Shown piece after piece: positions 61,616 to 64,000 of a stretch of 64,000 nt of DNA (its first letter is position 1; each line of letters starts with the position of its first letter). The translations under genes were made by a program, and so were the position numbers. This stretch comes from Deltaproteobacteria bacterium GWC2_55_46 (GTDB taxonomy: Bacteria > Desulfobacterota > GWC2-55-46): positions 2,526,724 to 2,590,723 of the forward strand of contig LVEI03000001.1 of the NCBI GenBank assembly GCA_001595385.3. The letters run 5' to 3'. Under the pieces are notes generated by a model. The model did no database searches. It saw nothing but the letters and a program-made list of their open reading frames with translations, and was not told the DNA's origin.

Positions 61616-61888
61616 CCAGCGCCCCCTTCGGTGGTTTGGTGCGTTTGGTGCTTTTTGGCGGTTCATACGATTTGGCGGCTCAGTGGATTTGTCGGTAGTC
61701 ATGGTTTTTTTTGCCAAGTATGTTCTGAAAAAGCCGCCCGGGCGATTGAGGGCAGATGAGACGCAAATATAAAGAAAGGCTTTCAGCGTAGGCTGTGATT
61801 GGATTATTATGAATCGGGTATACTGTAGAATGGATAGTAACCGGCTTAGCCCGGAGTCTGTTGAAGCAGACACATGCATCAGGATGTC

Positions 61889-62758
61889 TTAATAAGTGAC
61901 GAGTTCAGCAATCTGAGGGCGGAGTTCTTCAATCACGGTTTTGAAAGGGGCCAGCCCTGGAACCAACGGACCAAGCCACTGGTCCCAAGTCTTCTCTACA
62001 TACGCGAGCATTGTTGCCTGAAAGAAGTCCTCAGAGCTCTTGAAGGCAACGCTCCGCACGGCGCATTTCTCCATGAGGAAAGGTGCAAAGCCGGAGAAAT
62101 CCATTTGGTCCTTGTAAGAACCCAAGATGCGCCAGAGGTCATAATAATCGCGCGCGCGAGAACGGCTCCATCCACGTTCGTCAAGTTTCTCGATATGTTG
62201 AAGTATCGCGCGTAGTTTCTCAGCTACAATCTCTTCCAGCGCGTATACTCGGACCTGCGTATCAAACGGCTCACCGTACTCATGGATGACCTTCCGCTCC
62301 TGCACGGGCTTGAGCACTTTCTCGTCCACCGCAGTCTCTATTATTACACGCGTGTGAGGTTGTTTTTGCCATGGAAAACGGGCTCGGATCGTGAAGGCTT
62401 CCTGACCTCCCGGATGCGGATCCTTCTCGGTGTACCGTTCACACACGATCTCGACGGGGGCATACTCGTCCAGCATCTTCGCCGCGACCTCGCAGGCCTT
62501 TTGTACGGCATCTTTCATCGCGTCACCTGTGGGCACGTCTCCCACGCCGGAGAAGTCCAGGTCTTCAGAGAAGCGATAATCCCCGAAGTAGCACTTTTTG
62601 AGAGCTGTTCCACCCTTGAACACGAGTGTTTCTCGGAGCGAACCTACCTGGCTTATGCCGGCGAGAATCCATGAAAGGAGATAATCCCTTTCGAGAACCT
62701 CCCAGGGGGTGCCGAGCCGTTTCCGTACCTCTTGCAAGCGGGTATGAAGCGGTTTCAT
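61889..62758 (-). CDS. abiEii: AbiEii toxin, nucleotidyltransferase
   Basis: A 289-residue protein with the AbiEii/AbiGii nucleotidyltransferase signature FKGGTALKKCYFGDYRFSED followed by LDFSG, and the later DYYDLWRIL. ATG 62758 overlaps the antitoxin stop (ATGA) with GAAAGG upstream. Type IV AbiE toxins add nucleotides to targets such as tRNA and stop growth after phage infection. Confidence 0.85.
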   Translation of the reverse strand: MKPLHTRLQEVRKRLGTPWEVLERDYLLSWILAGISQVGSLRETLVFKGGTALKKCYFGDYRFSEDLDFSGVGDVPTGDAMKDAVQKACEVAAKMLDEYAPVEIVCERYTEKDPHPGGQEAFTIRARFPWQKQPHTRVIIETAVDEKVLKPVQERKVIHEYGEPFDTQVRVYALEEIVAEKLRAILQHIEKLDERGWSRSRARDYYDLWRILGSYKDQMDFSGFAPFLMEKCAVRSVAFKSSEDFFQATMLAYVEKTWDQWLGPLVPGLAPFKTVIEELRPQIAELVTY

Positions 62759-63591
62759 GCCTTGACCTTTCCTGGCAGGTTCTCTTGGATCATCCACCTC
62801 TTGTTGTATGGGCCCTTGCGAGGTCCCGTCGGGTCGAGCTTCCGGTATCCCTTGATTGGGACATGCAGGAGAGGCTTAAGATGGCCTGGTTCAATGCCCT
62901 GCATTTCTAGCACCCACCCCAAACGCTTAGCAGTAGCGGCATCTAGCTTCAGGGCGTATTCAATAACCCGTTCGAGGTTCAAATCGGTGCCCCGCACTTC
63001 GAACGCATGTAAAACTTCTGCGAAGTCACCACAGTACTGTGGCATGGACAACCCGTCAAGCAACGTGCGTTCGGGGTCGGTGATAGCAACGCGGGCCTCT
63101 CCGATCCAGATGCTCTCGATCCCGAAGAAGCGTTCCGGCTTTGCTTGGATAAATTGGTAGACCGTGTCGCCGACCGGATATCCCTTTTTAACTTCTATTG
63201 CCTTTTCGCCTCTGGAACGGGGTATCGAAGCCTCCGTAGTGGTAAGTATAAAAACCCGGCGCGACACCAGCTCTGTAAGTCCATGATAGTGCAATGCCGA
63301 CCAGTGGCTGATAGCGGCAGGGTCGACTAAGGCCATGGCTATCTCGAACTCGTGGGCAGGCGTTGCGCCTGGAACCGAGGACGAGAGAGCATAGAGTCCC
63401 TTGTGTAGGCGGACCAGCCAACCCGACCTCGTCAGGTAATGAAGCGCCTGGCGGAGGTAGCCCTCCGTCAGCCCTACAGCGGGTGCGAGTTCACGGGCTC
63501 TCTGCGTAGTGAATATGCGGTCGCCTTCGGCGGACAGCTTTCTGATCAGTTCGATCCCGAGCCTCGTATGAATTAGCTTCTTTTCAGACAT
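62755..63591 (-). CDS. abiEi: AbiEi antitoxin, winged-helix regulator
   Basis: A 278-residue protein with an N-terminal winged helix (RAREL...GLTEGYLRQALHYLTR SGWLVRL-type, residues about 25-65) and the C-terminal antitoxin domain (PAAISHWSALHYHGLTE, DPERTLLDGLSMPQYCGDF) of AbiEi/AbiEi_4 proteins. I use ATG 63591; an ATG at 63618 is possible. It is coupled to the toxin by ATGA and would repress the operon. Confidence 0.82.
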   Translation of the reverse strand: MSEKKLIHTRLGIELIRKLSAEGDRIFTTQRARELAPAVGLTEGYLRQALHYLTRSGWLVRLHKGLYALSSSVPGATPAHEFEIAMALVDPAAISHWSALHYHGLTELVSRRVFILTTTEASIPRSRGEKAIEVKKGYPVGDTVYQFIQAKPERFFGIESIWIGEARVAITDPERTLLDGLSMPQYCGDFAEVLHAFEVRGTDLNLERVIEYALKLDAATAKRLGWVLEMQGIEPGHLKPLLHVPIKGYRKLDPTGPRKGPYNKRWMIQENLPGKVKA

Positions 63592-63772
63592 TGTTCGTCT
63601 TTCTCTAACAAATGCCATATTAAGTCTATGATGTTGCTGGTTGGTTTTGTAGAAATGATACTGCAATTGTTCGTTACTGTCAAACGATATCATAACTAAA
63701 TCTACTACTTAGAAAATGTAGTTTACATGGGGATTGCATTATCTGCCTCTTGCTGCTCCCCCGCATGCACTT

Positions 63773-63807
63773 CGCAATGCGTTGTTTTGTGAGCATTGCG
63801 TTTTTTT
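63773..63807 (+). terminator. Hairpin with T-run
   Basis: CGCAATGC pairs with GCATTGCG across a 12-base loop and is followed by seven T. No forward gene precedes it nearby, so its client is unclear. Confidence 0.5.
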
Positions 63808-63888
63808 AAGTCTCATCTTTTTCTCAGTTAAAAAGTAATACAAGTTAGAGACCCTGGAAAATATTTCGGCTGAAAGAGGAGGTCTAAC

Positions 63889-64000
63889 TTGAACGACATA
63901 ACTGTCAAAAATCAGAGCCCTGTAGCCTTATTTGATGAAGGGCTGACCTGTTTTAAAAAAGGTGAGAATCGTAAGGCCCTGGAATATTTTCAGATGGCGC
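63889..64000 (+). CDS. TPR-type protein, N-terminal part cut by window end
   Basis: A TTG start follows a strong AGAGGAGGT site. The visible 37 residues end in a tetratricopeptide-like helix (GLTCFKKGENRKALEYFQMA). The rest lies outside the window, so only the TPR nature can be given. Confidence 0.5.
   Translation, partial: MNDITVKNQSPVALFDEGLTCFKKGENRKALEYFQMA

Overview
The window comes from a Gram-negative bacterium of moderate-to-high GC. It encodes outer-membrane beta-barrels, a PEP-CTERM protein, c-type cytochromes, B12-type radical SAM enzymes and Lol/Mac-type exporters. The frequent use of AGG (Arg) and ATA (Ile) codons and this gene mix would suit a Nitrospirota or deltaproteobacterial-grade anaerobe or microaerophile. 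That placement is inference; the window has no rRNA or ribosomal-protein gene to fix it.

Layout. (1) 1-16,025: one long forward cluster for a surface glycan or glycolipid. It holds an oxidoreductase, six radical SAM proteins (one partial, three with a B12-binding-type N-terminus), an ArnT-like glycosyltransferase, a lipid-flippase-like membrane protein, Wzx- and Wzy-like proteins, two GT4 glycosyltransferases and a Cys-rich small protein. (2) 16,083-33,273: mostly single genes. These are a diguanylate cyclase/phosphodiesterase with an ethylene-receptor-like sensor, tRNA-Glu, an M1-type peptidase, a tetraheme cytochrome, a cupin, an outer-membrane barrel, a histidine kinase, a secreted beta-helix protein, a GT2 enzyme, a LamG-VanZ protein and a chemotaxis receptor. 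(3) 33,400-34,260: a graveyard with a flagellin tail, an IS3 transposase tail and palindromic repeats. (4) 34,417-39,257: a sigma-54-type promoter, a 1,333-residue repetitive PEP-CTERM protein and a lipoprotein. (5) 39,643-41,681: an arsR / permease / thioredoxin-like locus with divergent, back-to-back promoters. (6) 41,840-49,740: an ECF sigma / anti-sigma / periplasmic metal-sensor operon followed by a Lol/Mac-like ABC system, a LolA-like carrier, an ABC-2 exporter and an outer-membrane barrel. (7) 49,882-64,000: an accessory region that begins at a tRNA-Leu 3' fragment. It carries a 6.3-kb IS3-family element whose transposase middle is replaced by a MerR-controlled tripartite efflux operon, a ParM-type partition operon with a candidate centromere, a split membrane-anchored Cas4-like nuclease, and an AbiE toxin-antitoxin pair.

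The best candidates for something undescribed are the IS3 element with an efflux cargo flanked by the matching IS ends and a 4-bp direct repeat, the Cas4-like nuclease with a transmembrane segment between its two halves, and the radical-SAM-rich glycan cluster. All functional calls come from reading motifs and context by eye. No database search was run.
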